A DNA stretch of 64,000 bases from Pseudoalteromonas undina (lineage in GTDB: Bacteria > Pseudomonadota > Gammaproteobacteria > Enterobacterales > Alteromonadaceae): NCBI RefSeq assembly GCF_000238275.3, contig NZ_AHCF03000002.1, positions 248,001-312,000 of the forward strand. The letters run 5' to 3'. The notes under the pieces were generated by a model that saw nothing but the letters and a program-made list of their open reading frames with translations, was not told the DNA's origin and searched no databases. Shown here piece after piece: positions 25,571 to 34,630 of this stretch. The stretch's first letter is position 1. Every line of letters begins with the position of its first letter. The position numbers were made by a program, and so were the translations under genes.

Positions 25571-27097
25571 ATGAACAATGTAGTATGGACGATTGCGGGC
25601 TCAGACTCCGGCGGTGGCGCAGGTATTCAAGCTGATATTAAAGCAATGCAAAGCTTTGGTGTGCACGGTTGTACTGCGATTACCGCACTAACAGCACAAA
25701 ACAGTTTAGGCGTTGAGGCGATTAATGCCGTCTCTACTGATGTGATTGAGTCGCAGTTATTGGCACTCGAAAAAGACATGAAAGCCAAAGTAATTAAAAT
25801 TGGTATGTTAGCTAACGTGCAGCAAATTCAATTGATCAGTGAGCATATTAGCCATTACAAAGCGAAGTGGCCAACCCCGCCGGTGATTGTGTACGACCCT
25901 GTGGCTATTGCCTCAAGCGGTGACGTACTAACAGAAGAAGACACTGTAAGCGCGATTAAAGAATGCCTATTACCGCTGGTGGATGTAATTACCCCTAATA
26001 CCCATGAAACACAGTTATTAACAGGTGTGTATTTAATTGGCCCCGCAGCAATTAAAGAAGCAGCAAGCAAACTAATGGCATGGGGTGCCAAAGCGGTGGT
26101 TATAAAAGGCGGGCATTGGGACTACCCAAGTGGTTACTGTATTGATTACTGCTCACAAGGTAATGAAGAGTACTGGTTGGGTAATGAAAAAATTCAGGTT
26201 CCGCACAATCATGGCACTGGCTGTAGTATGGCGTCTGTTATTGCTGCATGTCTTGCAAAAGACTATCCGTTAAAAGATGCGTTTATTTTAGCTAAAGCCT
26301 ATATAAACCAAGGTTTAAAGCAATCAGTTCGCTATGGCGAGGGGATAGGGCCGGTTGCACAAACGTCGTTTCCGACTGACCTAGCGCATTACCCTCAAGT
26401 GATTGAAGCGGGTAGTTGGTTGGGTGATGAGCTAGATTTTGATGTACCGCTTGATTTTAATATGGCAGCTGACTTTGCTGCGTGTGAAAGCAAAGCGCTT
26501 GGCGCTTATGCGGTAGTCGATAGTGTAGAGTGGTTAGAAAAATGCTTACAAAATGGTATTAAAACAGCGCAGTTAAGAGTTAAAAATAAAAGCGAAGATG
26601 AGCTGGAACAATTAGTCGCAAGCGCGGTCGCTTTGGGTCAGCAATACAGTGCGCATGTGTTTATTAACGATTACTGGCAGCTGGCAATTAAACATGGCGC
26701 CTATGGTGTGCATTTAGGACAAGAAGACTTAGAGAGTGCAAATTTAGCGGCTATAAAAGAAGCAGGCCTGCGACTTGGGCTTTCTACCCATGGCTTTTAT
26801 GAAATGCTTCGGGCGCATAATTACCGCCCAAGCTACATGGCCTTTGGCGCGATTTACCCTACCACCACCAAAGACATGGCAGGGCAAATTCAAGGGCTTG
26901 AAAAGCTAACTCGATTTGTGCCATTAATGCAAAGTTATCCTACTGTGGCTATTGGTGGAATTGATTTAAATAGGGCGCAAGAGGTTGCTAAAACTGGCGT
27001 GGGCAGTGTAGCCGTGGTACGTGCTATTACCGAGGCTGATGATTATGTAGAGGCAATCAATACCTTAAAATCGGTGATAAATGAGAATGCCTGCTAA
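25571..27097 (+). CDS. thiDE: Bifunctional HMP(-P) kinase / thiamine-phosphate synthase ThiDE
   Basis: A 508-residue fusion. Residues 1 to about 265 are ThiD (hydroxymethylpyrimidine and HMP-phosphate kinase): TIAGSDSGGGAGIQADIKAM, VVIKGGHWDYPSG and HNHGTGCSMASVIAA. Residues from about 310 are ThiE (thiamine-phosphate synthase): TAQLRVKNKS, VFINDYWQLAIKHGAYGVHLGQEDL, LGLSTH, FGAIYPTTTKDM and VAIGGIDLNRAQEV. A linker of about 45 residues joins them in one uninterrupted frame, so this is a true fusion and not a frameshift. The end overlaps thiF by 17 bp. Confidence 0.96.
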   Translation: MNNVVWTIAGSDSGGGAGIQADIKAMQSFGVHGCTAITALTAQNSLGVEAINAVSTDVIESQLLALEKDMKAKVIKIGMLANVQQIQLISEHISHYKAKWPTPPVIVYDPVAIASSGDVLTEEDTVSAIKECLLPLVDVITPNTHETQLLTGVYLIGPAAIKEAASKLMAWGAKAVVIKGGHWDYPSGYCIDYCSQGNEEYWLGNEKIQVPHNHGTGCSMASVIAACLAKDYPLKDAFILAKAYINQGLKQSVRYGEGIGPVAQTSFPTDLAHYPQVIEAGSWLGDELDFDVPLDFNMAADFAACESKALGAYAVVDSVEWLEKCLQNGIKTAQLRVKNKSEDELEQLVASAVALGQQYSAHVFINDYWQLAIKHGAYGVHLGQEDLESANLAAIKEAGLRLGLSTHGFYEMLRAHNYRPSYMAFGAIYPTTTKDMAGQIQGLEKLTRFVPLMQSYPTVAIGGIDLNRAQEVAKTGVGSVAVVRAITEADDYVEAINTLKSVINENAC

Positions 27098-27860
27098 CAT
27101 GCAAACGCAGCAGCTCAGCGACAAAGAAACTCTACGTTATAGCCGCCACTTATTATTAAAAGAGGTGGGGCTTGAGGGGCAGTTAACACTTAAAGCGGCA
27201 ACGGTTGCTGTGGTAGGTGCAGGTGGACTAGGAAGTCCTGCGCTACTTTATTTAGCAGCTGCTGGTATCGGCACACTAATATTAATTGATGACGATACCG
27301 TTGAACTCTCTAATTTACAGCGGCAAATACTGTATAAAGTGAATCACTTAGGGCAGCAAAAAGTAAATGCAGCAGGGAAGGTGCTTGCGAGCCTTAACAA
27401 TCAAATAAACATAGTGACTCACTCGCAAAAGTTGAGCGATGCTAACAGTGATGCACTATTTAGTAACGCCGATATCGTACTTGATTGCTCTGATAACTTT
27501 GCGACTCGTTACACCGTCAATCGTTTTTGCGTAAACAACAAAACACCACTAATTTCTGCAGCAGCGCTAGCAACCCAAGGGCAATTAATGGGCTTTGACT
27601 TTAGGCAAACAGATAGCCCTTGCTATGGCTGCGTATTTCCACAAAATGATGCTAACCCTGTTGTTAATTGCGACAATGCGGGCGTTATTAGTCCCTTACT
27701 TGGTGTAATTGGCTCTATGCAGGCACAGCTAACTCTTAATATGTTGTTAGGTCATTGTGGTGGGAGTGTGTTTATAACCTTTGACGCATTAAGCTTAAAG
27801 CAACAGCATTTTAAGATGGCTAAAAATTTAGCGTGTAGAGAGTGCGGTAAGTATGAGTAA
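27081..27860 (+). CDS. thiF: ThiS adenylyltransferase ThiF
   Basis: A 259-residue E1-like enzyme that adenylates the C-terminus of ThiS. The ATP-binding motif GAGGLGSPALLYLAAAGIG, the metal/ATP block IDDDTVELSNLQRQILY and DCSDNFATRYTVN are present, as are zinc-binding cysteine pairs (CYGCVFP and CRECGKYE at the C-terminus). It resembles MoeB as well; its place at the end of the thi operon supports ThiF. It may start at 27081 or at the ATG 27099. Confidence 0.95.
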   Translation: MRMPANMQTQQLSDKETLRYSRHLLLKEVGLEGQLTLKAATVAVVGAGGLGSPALLYLAAAGIGTLILIDDDTVELSNLQRQILYKVNHLGQQKVNAAGKVLASLNNQINIVTHSQKLSDANSDALFSNADIVLDCSDNFATRYTVNRFCVNNKTPLISAAALATQGQLMGFDFRQTDSPCYGCVFPQNDANPVVNCDNAGVISPLLGVIGSMQAQLTLNMLLGHCGGSVFITFDALSLKQQHFKMAKNLACRECGKYE

Positions 27861-27904
27861 TGAACAGCTTCGCTTTTAACCTGAGCAAGCTCTTCGTCTA
27901 CAAA

Positions 27905-27964
27905 AAAACACCGCGTTCAATACAATAAACGCGGTGCTTTTTAATTTCGATCTGACAACTGGTA
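27905..27964. terminator. ACACCGCG hairpin terminator with conserved tail
   Basis: An A-rich run, CACCGCGTT, a loop, AACGCGGTG and a T5 run (to about 27942) close the thi operon and face the convergent psd. GATCTGACAACTGGTA follows at 27949-27964, nearly the same tail as at 18010-18025. Confidence 0.85.
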
Positions 27965-27971
27965 CTATTTA

Positions 27972-28838
27972 TTAATCATCAATTTTTGCAAACGCAGTGC
28001 CTAAACGAGTTACCGTTTCAGGGCGTTGATCATCAAAAATATCGGCTTTATCTGCACCCCATGCAAGCACAACTGTTGAGCCTAATTTAAAGCGGCCCAT
28101 TTCTTCCCCTTTCTTAAGGGTGATCATGTTTTCGCCTTTAGTTGGGTAGTTCCAGCTAAACACATCGCTGCCAGCTGGTGGAGTGACTGTGCCAGCCCAA
28201 ATAGTTTCTATGCTAGCAACAATTGTTGCGCCTACAAGGACCATAGCAAGCGGGCCAATTTCAGTTTCAAAAATTGCTACTACACGCTCGTTACGGGCAA
28301 ATAAATTCGGTACGTTTTGCGCGGTAAGTGGATTTACCGAAAATAAATCGCCCGGTACGTAAATCATTTTGCTTAGCGTGCCATCAATTGGCATATGAAT
28401 ACGGTGGTAGTCTTTTGGTGCCAAGTAGATAGTTGCAAATTTACCGCCTAAAAACGGCGTTGTGTCGTCTTCTGAGCCACCTAGCAACGCTTGTAAGCTG
28501 TAATCATGACCTTTAGCTTGGATTAGTTGGCCGTCAACAATATCGCCAAGTTGGCTGATTGCGCCGTCAACAGGGTGAATAATAATATCCTCATCTTCAA
28601 CCATGGGACGAGCACCGTCTTTTAACGGACGGGTAAAAAATTCATTAAAGGTTTTATAGTGAGCAGGGTCAGAATATTTAGCCTCACTCATATTTATTTT
28701 GTATTGTTTAATAAATAATTTAATTAGCGTTGTTGTTAATGCGCCCGCTTTTGCAGCTGCAAGCTTACCTACTACACGAGAAATAAAGTGCTTTGGCATA
28801 GCATATTGCATGGCGATTTTAAATTTATCTAAACTCAC
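27972..28838 (-). CDS. psd: Phosphatidylserine decarboxylase
   Basis: A 288-residue proenzyme that makes phosphatidylethanolamine at the inner membrane. The self-cleavage motif LGST near the C-terminus ([12 protein letters not shown]) yields the pyruvoyl group from the Ser. [31 protein letters not shown] and [13 protein letters not shown] are family blocks. It lies downstream of rsgA on the same strand with a 14-bp gap, an arrangement also seen in E. coli. Confidence 0.97.
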   Translation of the reverse strand: MSLDKFKIAMQYAMPKHFISRVVGKLAAAKAGALTTTLIKLFIKQYKINMSEAKYSDPAHYKTFNEFFTRPLKDGARPMVEDEDIIIHPVDGAISQLGDIVDGQLIQAKGHDYSLQALLGGSEDDTTPFLGGKFATIYLAPKDYHRIHMPIDGTLSKMIYVPGDLFSVNPLTAQNVPNLFARNERVVAIFETEIGPLAMVLVGATIVASIETIWAGTVTPPAGSDVFSWNYPTKGENMITLKKGEEMGRFKLGSTVVLAWGADKADIFDDQRPETVTRLGTAFAKIDD

Positions 28839-28852
28839 AGGTTTTTCCCTAA

Positions 28853-29911
28853 TTATACGCGAGGCGCACGCGCGCCGGCACGGCCATCGGCCATGGTTTC
28901 TAAAATACGATGATAGCTTTCAAAACGTAACTTTGAGATATCGCCATCAGCGACTGCTTGCTGAATTATACAGCCTGGATCGTTTAAGTGTTTACAGTCT
29001 CTAAAACGGCATCCACCTATAAACTCTCTAAATTCTTTAAAGCACCAAGTGACTCGTTCAACATCTAAATGCCATAAACCAAACTCACGAATACCCGGTG
29101 AATCAATTAAGTTACCGCCACTTGGTAAATGATGCAGACGCGATACTGTGGTGGTGTGCTGGCCTAGACCGCTGTTTTCAGACACTTCTTTAGTCAAAAT
29201 TTCAGCATCCGGCAGCACTGTGTTTACTAAGGTGGATTTACCCACACCACTTTGGCCAACAAAAATATTGTTTTTTTCTACAAGTACTTCTTTTAATTCA
29301 TTAATGCCTTCGCCGGTTATATTACTAACTAGCAGCACCTGGTAATTAAGTTTGCGGTAAATATCGAGTATTTGTTGGATTTCGTTTAAACCAGTTTCAT
29401 CAATTAAATCAATTTTATTAAGTACTAAAATCGGCTCAATGCCCATGTCTTCGCAGGCAATTAAATAGCGGTCGATAATGCTTGGCGTAAACTCAGGCAA
29501 TACTGCTGATACCATTAAAATTTGGTCTATATTCGCGGCAATAACTTTTACACCGTCGTAAAAATCAGGGCGCGTTAACTGTGAACGACGTTCTTGAGTT
29601 GCTTCAATAACACCCGCTAAATCGCCTTCACTTACTTTTGCACGACGAAATAATACCTCATCGCCACATACTAAATTCGATACGGTACGGCGAATATTAC
29701 AGCGAAGAACATCGCCATTTTGGGTTTCTACGTCGGCATGTTGGCCAAAGCGGCTAATAACAATCGCATTTTCCACTTGACCTAAATTATCTGTTTGCCA
29801 CTCTTGCGCGCCGACTTTTGCCGGTTTTTTATCGGCATTCGATAAACGCTTTTGATGATTGGCCTTGATCCTACGGGATTGGCCTTTACTTAATTTTTTC
29901 TGTTTTGCCAC
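28853..29911 (-). CDS. rsgA: Small ribosomal subunit biogenesis GTPase RsgA
   Basis: A 352-residue circularly permuted GTPase for late 30S maturation. The order is a basic N-terminus ([21 protein letters not shown]), an OB fold, G4 (LNKIDL), then G1 ([11 protein letters not shown]) and G3 (DSPGIREFG), and the zinc finger [14 protein letters not shown]. The GTG at 29911 gives the family start [11 protein letters not shown]; the open frame upstream to 30019 adds residues without family resemblance. It is divergent from orn. Confidence 0.95.
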   Translation of the reverse strand: MAKQKKLSKGQSRRIKANHQKRLSNADKKPAKVGAQEWQTDNLGQVENAIVISRFGQHADVETQNGDVLRCNIRRTVSNLVCGDEVLFRRAKVSEGDLAGVIEATQERRSQLTRPDFYDGVKVIAANIDQILMVSAVLPEFTPSIIDRYLIACEDMGIEPILVLNKIDLIDETGLNEIQQILDIYRKLNYQVLLVSNITGEGINELKEVLVEKNNIFVGQSGVGKSTLVNTVLPDAEILTKEVSENSGLGQHTTTVSRLHHLPSGGNLIDSPGIREFGLWHLDVERVTWCFKEFREFIGGCRFRDCKHLNDPGCIIQQAVADGDISKLRFESYHRILETMADGRAGARAPRV

Positions 29912-30033
29912 TTGAGGCCTATAACCTGAGTTAAATGCCGAGTTTGCCAAAAAAAGCTTTAGCTCGACGGTTGATGCTAATATGATATATCGAAATGCGT
30001 TGGATCTAAAGAAAAGCACCGTTTAAGGTAATT

Positions 30034-30579
30034 ATGACTATTAATAAATCAAATTTAATTTGGCTCGATCTGGAAATGACCGGACTTGAACCAGAGACTG
30101 ACAAAATACTTGAAATTGCAACTGTTGTCACTGACGCTGATCTGAATATATTAGCCGAAGGGCCAACGATTGCCATTCATCAAAGTGATGAACTACTGGA
30201 TGGCATGGATGAGTGGTGTACAACTCAGCATGGCAAATCTGGATTAACGGCTCGCTGTAAGGCAAGCACGTTTGATGAAGCTTATGCCGTGGAACAAACC
30301 CTCGCGTTTTTAAAGCAATGGGTGCCAGCGGGTGCTTCACCTATGTGTGGTAACTCGATAGGCCAAGACCGTCGCTTTATGAATAGGTATATGCGCGAGC
30401 TTGAAGACTTTTTTCATTACCGTAATTTAGATGTCAGTACCATTAAAGAACTTGCTCGTCGTTGGAAACCAGATGTGTTGGCTCAAGTGAATAAAAAAGG
30501 GTCGCATTTAGCGTTAGACGACATTAAAGATTCGATTATGGAATTAAAGGTTTACCGAGAAAAGTTTTTTAATTTATAA
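30034..30579 (+). CDS. orn: Oligoribonuclease
   Basis: A 181-residue DEDDh 3'-5' exonuclease that degrades short RNAs, including pGpG from c-di-GMP breakdown. The first motif is [22 protein letters not shown], the second [11 protein letters not shown], and the last includes [12 protein letters not shown] with the catalytic His and Asp. It is followed by the tRNA-Gly array, as in E. coli, where orn adjoins glyVXY. Confidence 0.97.
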   Translation: MTINKSNLIWLDLEMTGLEPETDKILEIATVVTDADLNILAEGPTIAIHQSDELLDGMDEWCTTQHGKSGLTARCKASTFDEAYAVEQTLAFLKQWVPAGASPMCGNSIGQDRRFMNRYMRELEDFFHYRNLDVSTIKELARRWKPDVLAQVNKKGSHLALDDIKDSIMELKVYREKFFNL

Positions 30580-30586
30580 AAAATAC

Positions 30587-30614
30587 TTGCAAAGCCCCCT
30601 AATTATTGTAGAAT
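30587..30614 (+). promoter_or_regulatory. Likely stable-RNA promoter of the tRNA-Gly array
   Basis: TTGCAA (30587-30592) and TAGAAT (30609-30614) are 16 bp apart. The sequence after the -10 box, CCTGCCCCGC, is a G+C-rich discriminator of the kind seen at growth-rate-regulated tRNA and rRNA promoters. A leader hairpin TAACCCC-CGC-GGGGTTA follows at 30634-30650. Confidence 0.65.
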
Positions 30615-30691
30615 CCTGCCCCGCTCAAGACGATAACCCCCGCGGGGTTAGTGTGTTTGGGCTTAGGTTAAAAGAACAGGTTTAATATTGA

Positions 30692-30731
30692 TAGAACCTA
30701 GAACCTAGAACCTAGAACCTAGAACCTAGAA
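30692..30731 (+). repeat. TAGAACC heptamer tandem repeat (five full units)
   Basis: Five exact copies of TAGAACC at 30692-30726 and a partial sixth unit (TAGAA) end one base before the first tRNA. It lies in the transcribed leader. A related heptamer (CGAACCT) is repeated three times at 60947-60966. Confidence 0.9.
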
Positions 30732-30732
30732 T

Positions 30733-30808
30733 GCGGCACTAGCTCAGTTGGTAGAGCGCGACCTTGCCAAGGTCGAGGTCACGAGTTCGAGCCTCGTGTG
30801 CCGCTCCA
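30733..30808 (+). tRNA. tRNA-Gly (anticodon GCC), copy 1
   Basis: A 76-nt cloverleaf. The acceptor arms GCGGCAC/GTGCCGC pair fully, with discriminator T and encoded CCA. The anticodon loop TTGCCAA within CGACC/GGTCG gives GCC. The T arm carries GTTCGAG. The downstream spacer has a hairpin AATTTCT...AGAAATT, repeated after copy 2. Confidence 0.98.
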
Positions 30809-30861
30809 ATTTCTCACCAAAGAAATTGCAGCACAAGACAAAAAGTTAAAGTTGATATAAT

Positions 30862-30906
30862 GCGGCACTAGCTCAGTTGCCAGAATGTTGAACGCGACCC
30901 GTCGCG
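30862..30906 (+). pseudogene. Broken tRNA-Gly copy (5' fragment only)
   Basis: GCGGCACTAGCTCAGTTG (30862-30879) equals the first 18 nt of the intact genes. The sequence then departs and contains the perfect inverted repeat CGCGAC-CC-GTCGCG (30893-30906) instead of an anticodon arm. No T arm or 3' acceptor strand follows, so no mature tRNA can form. It is best read as a decayed or rearranged array unit. Confidence 0.85.
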
Positions 30907-30938
30907 CACCAACGGACAAATTACTGACTATTTTGAAT

Positions 30939-31014
30939 GCGGCACTAGCTCAGTTGGTAGAGCGCGACCTTGCCAAGGTCGAGGTCACGAGTTCGAGCCT
31001 CGTGTGCCGCTCCA
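30939..31014 (+). tRNA. tRNA-Gly (anticodon GCC), copy 2
   Basis: Identical to copy 1 over all 76 nt, including the encoded CCA. The following spacer again contains an AATTTCT...AGAAATT hairpin with a slightly changed loop. Confidence 0.98.
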
Positions 31015-31062
31015 ATTTCTAACCAAAAGAAATTGTAGTAAAATTAGAATACGATATTAAAT

Positions 31063-31138
31063 GCGGTACTAGCTCAGTTGGTAGAGCGCGACCTTGCCAA
31101 GGTCGAGGTCACGAGTTCGAGCCTCGTGTACCGCTCCA
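31063..31138 (+). tRNA. tRNA-Gly (anticodon GCC), copy 3
   Basis: Identical to the other two except for one acceptor pair. The arm reads GCGGTAC with GTACCGC, a paired C-G to T-A change that keeps the stem. No further tRNA follows; 31139-31266 is non-coding and A+T-rich with no feature I can name. Confidence 0.98.
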
Positions 31139-31266
31139 ATCTTATTTACTTTCCAGATATTCATTCTCAAATAGCAAAAAATGACCCATACGCGAATCAT
31201 TATAAATTTAATTTATGTAACTTTTTTGAAATGTTCAATGTGTGCGAATGATCTATGTTGTAAAAT

Positions 31267-31695
31267 CTAAAACGCTTCGCCTTGCAAAGTTGCAATAATG
31301 TGCCTTGAACCACCATGATCACGGTGCTCACCTAAGTATATTCCTTGCCAAGTTCCCAGCGCTAACTGACCGTGACTAATCGGGATAGTTAATTCGCAAC
31401 CTAAGGTACTGGTTTTTATATGGGCAGGCATATCATCATCGCCTTCATAGTCATGACGGTAATAAGGCTGGCGCTCTGGAACAAATTGATTAAAGTGGCT
31501 TTCCATATCCATACGCACGGTAGGATCGGCATTTTCATTAATGGTTAAGCTGGCTGAGGTGTGTTGAATAAATAAGTGTAATAAACCAACTTTAAATTGG
31601 CTTATTTGTGGGAGTTGATTGAGTATGTCGTTATCAATTAAATGAAAGCCCCGCGAGCGAGGCTTTAATGTAATTGTGGTTTGCGACCAGCTCAT
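31267..31695 (-). CDS. yjbQ: YjbQ family protein (UPF0047)
   Basis: A 142-residue protein of the YjbQ/UPF0047 family, sometimes labelled secondary thiamine-phosphate synthase because of weak ThiE-like activity reported in the family. Blocks [35 protein letters not shown] and [20 protein letters not shown] contain the conserved His and acidic residues. Its ATG overlaps the stop of cheX (ATGA), so the two are translationally coupled. True cellular role is unclear. Confidence 0.9.
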   Translation of the reverse strand: MSWSQTTITLKPRSRGFHLIDNDILNQLPQISQFKVGLLHLFIQHTSASLTINENADPTVRMDMESHFNQFVPERQPYYRHDYEGDDDMPAHIKTSTLGCELTIPISHGQLALGTWQGIYLGEHRDHGGSRHIIATLQGEAF

Positions 31696-32159
31696 AGCTT
31701 ATCGAAACTCACTTCTATATTTGCATTACCTGCGTCACTGGTAAACGGCATAAGAATTTTTTTGCCGTCACTTTTGTGAGTAATAGTGTGGTTTTTACCA
31801 GACACAACAATGGGTGTTGCCATGGCAAAATCATAGCCTTTTTCACCTAATAAATTCTTAGCACCACCGGTAACCATATTAGTTATTTCACCGACCATGT
31901 CGGTCACTTCTTCATTTATGTCGTCTGGTCGTTCGCCTAACATTCGTTCCATAATGGTCAGCGCTAAACCTTCGTCGAAGGTAATTGAAAATGAACCGCG
32001 AGTTTGAGGGCCAACCATACCAATTAATCCCGATACATCACCACAGGCTATCTCATCTGTTTTAATGCGTGGCTTGCCTGGTTTTAACTGAGTTTGAGCC
32101 ATAGTGCTCAATACATTCATCAAAGAAGCTAAAAAGGGATTAATGAACTCTACATTCAT
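31692..32159 (-). CDS. cheX: CheX-like chemotaxis phosphatase domain protein
   Basis: A 155-residue protein of the CheC/CheX family, which dephosphorylates CheY-type response regulators. The segment [17 protein letters not shown] holds the conserved E-xx-N pair used for catalysis, and [16 protein letters not shown] opens the family fold. The ATG at 32159 has AAGGACATCTAAT before it. It is a stand-alone copy far from other chemotaxis genes in this window, and is coupled with yjbQ. Confidence 0.85.
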   Translation of the reverse strand: MNVEFINPFLASLMNVLSTMAQTQLKPGKPRIKTDEIACGDVSGLIGMVGPQTRGSFSITFDEGLALTIMERMLGERPDDINEEVTDMVGEITNMVTGGAKNLLGEKGYDFAMATPIVVSGKNHTITHKSDGKKILMPFTSDAGNANIEVSFDKL

Positions 32160-32222
32160 ATTAGATGTCCTTAAATTGGTACTGATAAAGGTTATACGCA
32201 AAGTATAGCTATAGTCGCTTAC

Positions 32223-32657
32223 CTATGCTCGGCAAGAGTCACATTTACCATGTGCTTCTATTGTTTGCCCGGAAACTACAAAGCCACTTTCGGCTGCCAA
32301 GTTATTGAGCTCATGTGAAATTACTGTTGAGTGCAGCTCTTTAACAAAGCCGCAGCTATCACAAATTAATAGCTGAACAGGATGAATATGATCAAAATGA
32401 TGACACAGCATAAATGCATTGGTGCTTTCAATTTTATGAATAAAACCGAGTTCGGCTAAAAAGTCTAAAGCACGATAAATCGTTGCAGGTTTAGCACCTG
32501 TTTCAGTGACTTTCAATTGCTCAAGTAAATCGTACGCCCCCACACCACCTTGGGCACTGGCCAATAAACGAAATACCTTCTCGCGAATTGGTGTGAATCG
32601 CGCACCACGGTTGTCGCACACTTGTTTTGCTTTACTTACGAGTGATTCTATATTCAT
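32223..32657 (-). CDS. zur: Zinc uptake regulator Zur (Fur family)
   Basis: A 144-residue Fur-family repressor. The winged-helix DNA-binding half is VCDNRGARFTPIREKVFRLL and KPATIYRALDFL. The metal half has HHFDHIHPVQLLICDSCG and ends GFVVSGQTIEAHGKCDSC, with two CxxC pairs for structural zinc. The GFVVSGQTIEAHG segment is typical of Zur rather than Fur. It is divergent from marC; no clear Zur box was found in the shared region. Confidence 0.9.
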   Translation of the reverse strand: MNIESLVSKAKQVCDNRGARFTPIREKVFRLLASAQGGVGAYDLLEQLKVTETGAKPATIYRALDFLAELGFIHKIESTNAFMLCHHFDHIHPVQLLICDSCGFVKELHSTVISHELNNLAAESGFVVSGQTIEAHGKCDSCRA

Positions 32658-32749
32658 CTTCTCTCATCCTTACGCTGCCGTGATATACTAACATACTGTA
32701 TTGTAGTTGCAGCGTTTTATTAACCGATTTAGTGAAAAGGTACTCATTA

Positions 32750-33370
32750 ATGCATGAACTATTAGCTATATTTATTTTCTTTTTTGCGGTTATCGATCCA
32801 ATTGGCACAATCCCGGTTTTTATCGCCGTAACTCGTGGAGATGACGACAAGTTTAAGCGTAAAGTGATTTTTAAAGCCGTGGGTGTGTCTGCTTTAGTGC
32901 TGTTATTTTTTGTAGTTGCTGGCGAGCAATTACTGAATGTGATTGAGATCCCGCTCTCGGCATTTCAAATAGCGGGTGGTTTAATTTTATTAATTTTTGC
33001 ACTCTCCATGACCTTTGGTGAAAGCAAGCCTGAAGCTGAAATTAAAAGTGTTAGAGACAGCACTGAAACCGCTATTTTTCCGCTCGCTATCCCATCAATA
33101 GCCAGTCCCGGTGCCATGTTAGGTGCGGTATTAATGACACGCAATGAGGAATATACCTGGGTTGAACAAATGATTACTTCATCAATGATGTTAGCTGTTT
33201 TAGTGGTGGTACTGATTTTGTTATTACTTGCTACGCATGTACATAAAATAATAGGTGATAGCGGGGCGAGTATTATTAGTCGAATTATGGGGTTAATTTT
33301 AAGCTCAGTCGCGGTGACTAATATTTTAAACGGTATTGCACAATACTTTGGCTTGCAAGTGTTTGCTTAA
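32750..33370 (+). CDS. MarC family integral membrane protein
   Basis: A 206-residue protein with about six membrane helices. The N-terminal FFAVIDPIGTIPVFIAVT and the second-half FPLAIPSIASPGAMLGAVLM are the two pseudo-symmetric MarC blocks. E. coli relatives are MarC, YchE and YhgN, of uncertain function. The ATG at 32750 is supported by AAAGG nine bases upstream; a GTG at 32732 would begin before that site. Confidence 0.88.
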   Translation: MHELLAIFIFFFAVIDPIGTIPVFIAVTRGDDDKFKRKVIFKAVGVSALVLLFFVVAGEQLLNVIEIPLSAFQIAGGLILLIFALSMTFGESKPEAEIKSVRDSTETAIFPLAIPSIASPGAMLGAVLMTRNEEYTWVEQMITSSMMLAVLVVVLILLLLATHVHKIIGDSGASIISRIMGLILSSVAVTNILNGIAQYFGLQVFA

Positions 33371-33451
33371 TATTGCTGCGCATAGGGCTTTTGTGTAAAA
33401 TGCAGCGCCGTTTAAGCTGTGCTTAAATTATAAATTTTTGAGGATCACATT

Positions 33452-34426
33452 TTGGATAAACGTACTTTAAATCGGCGCTTTAGCGTGGCACCCATGCTTG
33501 ATTGGACTGATCGCCACTGTCGTACGTTTCATCGTAAAATGACAAAACACACCGTGCTCTACACTGAGATGATCACAACTGGCGCTATTTTATTCGGTCG
33601 TGGTGACTACTTGCATTTTAATCAGCACGAAGGCCCTGTGGCATTGCAATTAGGTGGATCAGACCCGCAAGCGCTAGCACAGTGTGCCAAGCTTGCTGGT
33701 GAGCGCGGTTATGATGAAATAAACCTTAATGTAGGTTGTCCGTCAGATCGTGTGCAAAATGGACGTTTTGGTGCCTGTTTAATGGCCGAGCCTAATTTAG
33801 TTGCAGAGTGTGTTGCTGCAATGAAAAGTGAAGTGAATATTCCGGTTACAGTTAAAACTCGTATTGGTATTGATGAGGAAGATTCTTATGAATTTTTATG
33901 TGCTTTGATAGAGGCTTCACATAAAGTTGGCTGTGATGACTTTATTATTCATGCGCGCAAAGCATGGCTAAAAGGATTGAGCCCGAAAGAAAATCGCGAA
34001 GTTCCTGAGCTTAACTACCCCCGAGTTTATCAGCTTAAAAAAGATTACCCTCAACTTGATTTAAGTATTAACGGTGGTGTTAAAACCATTGAGCAAAGTC
34101 TTGAGCATTTACAGTACATAGATGGGGTTATGGTGGGCCGAGAGGCTTACAGTAATCCATTTATGCTTAATGAAGTAGATGAAAAAATTTATGGTGATGC
34201 GGCTAATACTCAGTCTCGACATGATGTTGTACGCTCTATGTATGATTATATTGAAGAAGAGATGCGTTTAGGGGCTAATTTTTGGCATGTTGCACGCCAC
34301 ATGCTGGGTATTTTTCAGGGGCAACCCGGTGCGCGTGGCTTTAGACGCCACTTATCTGAAAATGGTCATGGTAAGCAAGCTGATTTAAGTGTTATGGATA
34401 AAGCGTTAAGTTACGTACCCGAGTAA
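33452..34426 (+). CDS. dusA: tRNA-dihydrouridine synthase DusA
   Basis: A 324-residue FMN enzyme reducing uridines in the tRNA D-loop. The FMN barrel starts [17 protein letters not shown]. The catalytic Cys is in [19 protein letters not shown], and [15 protein letters not shown] and [16 protein letters not shown] are DusA-specific blocks. It starts with TTG at 33452 after a good GAGGATC site; no ATG fits the family start. A terminator follows at 34470-34494. Confidence 0.95.
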   Translation: MDKRTLNRRFSVAPMLDWTDRHCRTFHRKMTKHTVLYTEMITTGAILFGRGDYLHFNQHEGPVALQLGGSDPQALAQCAKLAGERGYDEINLNVGCPSDRVQNGRFGACLMAEPNLVAECVAAMKSEVNIPVTVKTRIGIDEEDSYEFLCALIEASHKVGCDDFIIHARKAWLKGLSPKENREVPELNYPRVYQLKKDYPQLDLSINGGVKTIEQSLEHLQYIDGVMVGREAYSNPFMLNEVDEKIYGDAANTQSRHDVVRSMYDYIEEEMRLGANFWHVARHMLGIFQGQPGARGFRRHLSENGHGKQADLSVMDKALSYVPE

Positions 34427-34469
34427 TGCCAATTTAATGCAATTGGCGTAACAGATCCTCTTTATAGAA

Positions 34470-34494
34470 AAAGCCACCTCAGGTGGCTTTTTTT
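34470..34494 (+). terminator. Rho-independent terminator after dusA
   Basis: AAGCCAC-CTCAG-GTGGCTT followed by a T7 run. The stem resembles the one at 38298-38324 (AAGCCAC...GTGGCTT), a second small family of like terminators. Confidence 0.85.
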
Positions 34495-34630
34495 GATCCC
34501 AAATTTTAGTCAAAAATGTAATTTATTAGCCAATTCGACTTAATTTCATTCAGTGACTAGTCATTAACTTACCCGCCAAAAATAATTTAAATTATTGATA
34601 TTTAATGAAAATAAAAGAATTTTAAGTTGT

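Noticed and set aside
25571..27097. ThiD-ThiE join as an assembly frameshift artefact
   Set aside because: The frame is continuous, with a linker and all motifs of both enzymes; this fusion type is known in other bacteria.
28853..30019. Extended RsgA start at 30019
   Set aside because: The extra 36 residues do not resemble RsgA and reach into the region just before orn; the GTG at 29911 gives the family N-terminus.
30862..30938. tRNA fragment as attachment site of an integrated element
   Set aside because: No integrase, no element genes and no matching second site; the fragment is the 5' end of the tRNA, while most integrations leave the 3' end duplicated.
30692..31138. Possible CRISPR-like array of direct repeats
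   Set aside because: The repeats are complete tRNA-Gly genes and a 7-bp tandem repeat; spacers are not unique sequences of even length and no cas genes are present.
32658..32749. Zur operator between zur and marC
   Set aside because: The A+T-rich region lacks a convincing match to the known Zur palindrome.
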